This document shows positions 12,914-13,263 of a DNA stretch of 13,263 nucleotides, one piece after another. This DNA is from Methanoregula sp. UBA276 (lineage in GTDB: Archaea > Halobacteriota > Methanomicrobia > Methanomicrobiales > Methanospirillaceae). Position 1 is the stretch's first letter; each line of letters begins with the position of its first letter. The stretch covers positions 1-13,263 of the forward strand of contig DANA01000053.1 of the NCBI GenBank assembly GCA_002508495.1. Direction: 5' to 3'. The notes below the pieces were generated by a model. That model was not told where the DNA came from and did not search any database. It worked only from the letters and a program-made list of their open reading frames with translations. A program made the translations under genes and the position numbers.

Positions 12914-13263
12914 TCAGAGTGCCAGCAGCGCCCCTGCACAGATCCCGCCCGCATACAGCACCATCGCCACGTGAAACAGCGGCAGCACCCTGACCGCTGC
13001 ATCCGGTGTCTTATACCGTAAGATCACGATATTTGCGATGACGAGCAGCACCAGTCCTGCATAGATTCCGGCCTGCGCTACCGGTCCCAACCGGGTCATG
13101 AAGACATATGCCATCATCGCGTGGATGACCGTAAACCCGGCGATCCAGTACCGGGTCCGTTCCGCGTCATAAATGGTCGGGATGGTCCGCAGTCCTTTCG
13201 CACGGTCGTTGGCCTCGTCAATGAGGTCGTTCACCCCGAGATGTGCAAGGGCAAACGGGTAGA
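12914..13263 (-). CDS. UbiA-family prenyltransferase, C-terminal part (truncated by the right edge)
   Basis: Integral-membrane prenyltransferases of this family attach an isoprenoid chain to an acceptor; archaeal members make membrane-lipid ethers or modified quinone-like compounds. The visible part (about 116 residues) begins in a membrane helix (YPFALAHLG) followed by the second Asp-rich motif, NDLIDEANDRAKG, which binds the Mg-diphosphate substrate. Three further hydrophobic helices come after it (about WIAGFTVIHAMMAYVF, IYAGLVLLVIANIVIL and VLPLFHVAMVLYAGGICAGA). The gene continues beyond the window; the GTG at 13236 lies inside the motif and is not a real start. Which acceptor it uses cannot be told from this half. 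Confidence 0.85.
   Translation of the reverse strand, partial: YPFALAHLGVNDLIDEANDRAKGLRTIPTIYDAERTRYWIAGFTVIHAMMAYVFMTRLGPVAQAGIYAGLVLLVIANIVILRYKTPDAAVRVLPLFHVAMVLYAGGICAGALLAL

Noticed and set aside
1..13263. tRNA, rRNA, CRISPR array or transposase
   Set aside because: Looked for cloverleaf ends, regularly spaced direct repeats with unique spacers, and transposase motifs; none seen.

Overview
The window looks like a chromosomal segment of a methanogenic euryarchaeon, probably of the Methanomicrobiales. The evidence is a proteasome-activating nucleotidase (PAN), an archaeal MBF1 with an N-terminal zinc ribbon, a UbiA-type prenyltransferase, short leaders with TATA-like boxes, GAGGT/GGAGG ribosome binding sites and poly-T terminators. 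The lineage is inferred from gene content and style; no search was run.

Left part (1-2.9 kb): pan (minus) and mbf1 (plus) are divergently transcribed housekeeping genes. A Ser/Pro/Glu-rich hypothetical protein (minus) follows. Middle-left (2.9-4.7 kb) is a graveyard. A TetR regulator relic with a frameshift and no C-terminal half lies behind a pyridoxamine-5'-phosphate-oxidase-like flavoprotein gene. A lipoprotein serine-hydrolase (beta-lactamase fold) remnant has an in-frame stop and a large internal deletion. Next to these is an intact, very lysine-rich 45-residue gene with a strong ribosome binding site and terminator.

Centre (4.7-8.7 kb), all minus: a flavodoxin/2x[4Fe-4S] protein, a full-length TetR regulator, an unrecognised 168-residue protein and a 14-TM DHA2-type MFS exporter. 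This reads as an efflux/redox cluster. Two near-identical palindromes sit at the flavodoxin-ferredoxin promoter, and part of the motif recurs upstream of the PPOX-like gene.

Right part (8.7-13.3 kb): a G-rich non-coding stretch precedes a PIN toxin gene that has lost its start codon and gained one T in a T7 run. That shift puts it in one reading frame with its small partner gene. Next comes a three-gene set: a secreted S1 (chymotrypsin-like) protease diverges from a membrane-anchored ArsR-like regulator followed by a chagasin-like (I42) lipoprotein, which suggests a surface protease/inhibitor/regulator module. A 440-base non-coding region follows, holding a C-rich stretch and a striking array of nested AAAATCG/CGATTTT repeats with 11 GATC sites in 184 bases. 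The window ends inside a UbiA prenyltransferase gene.
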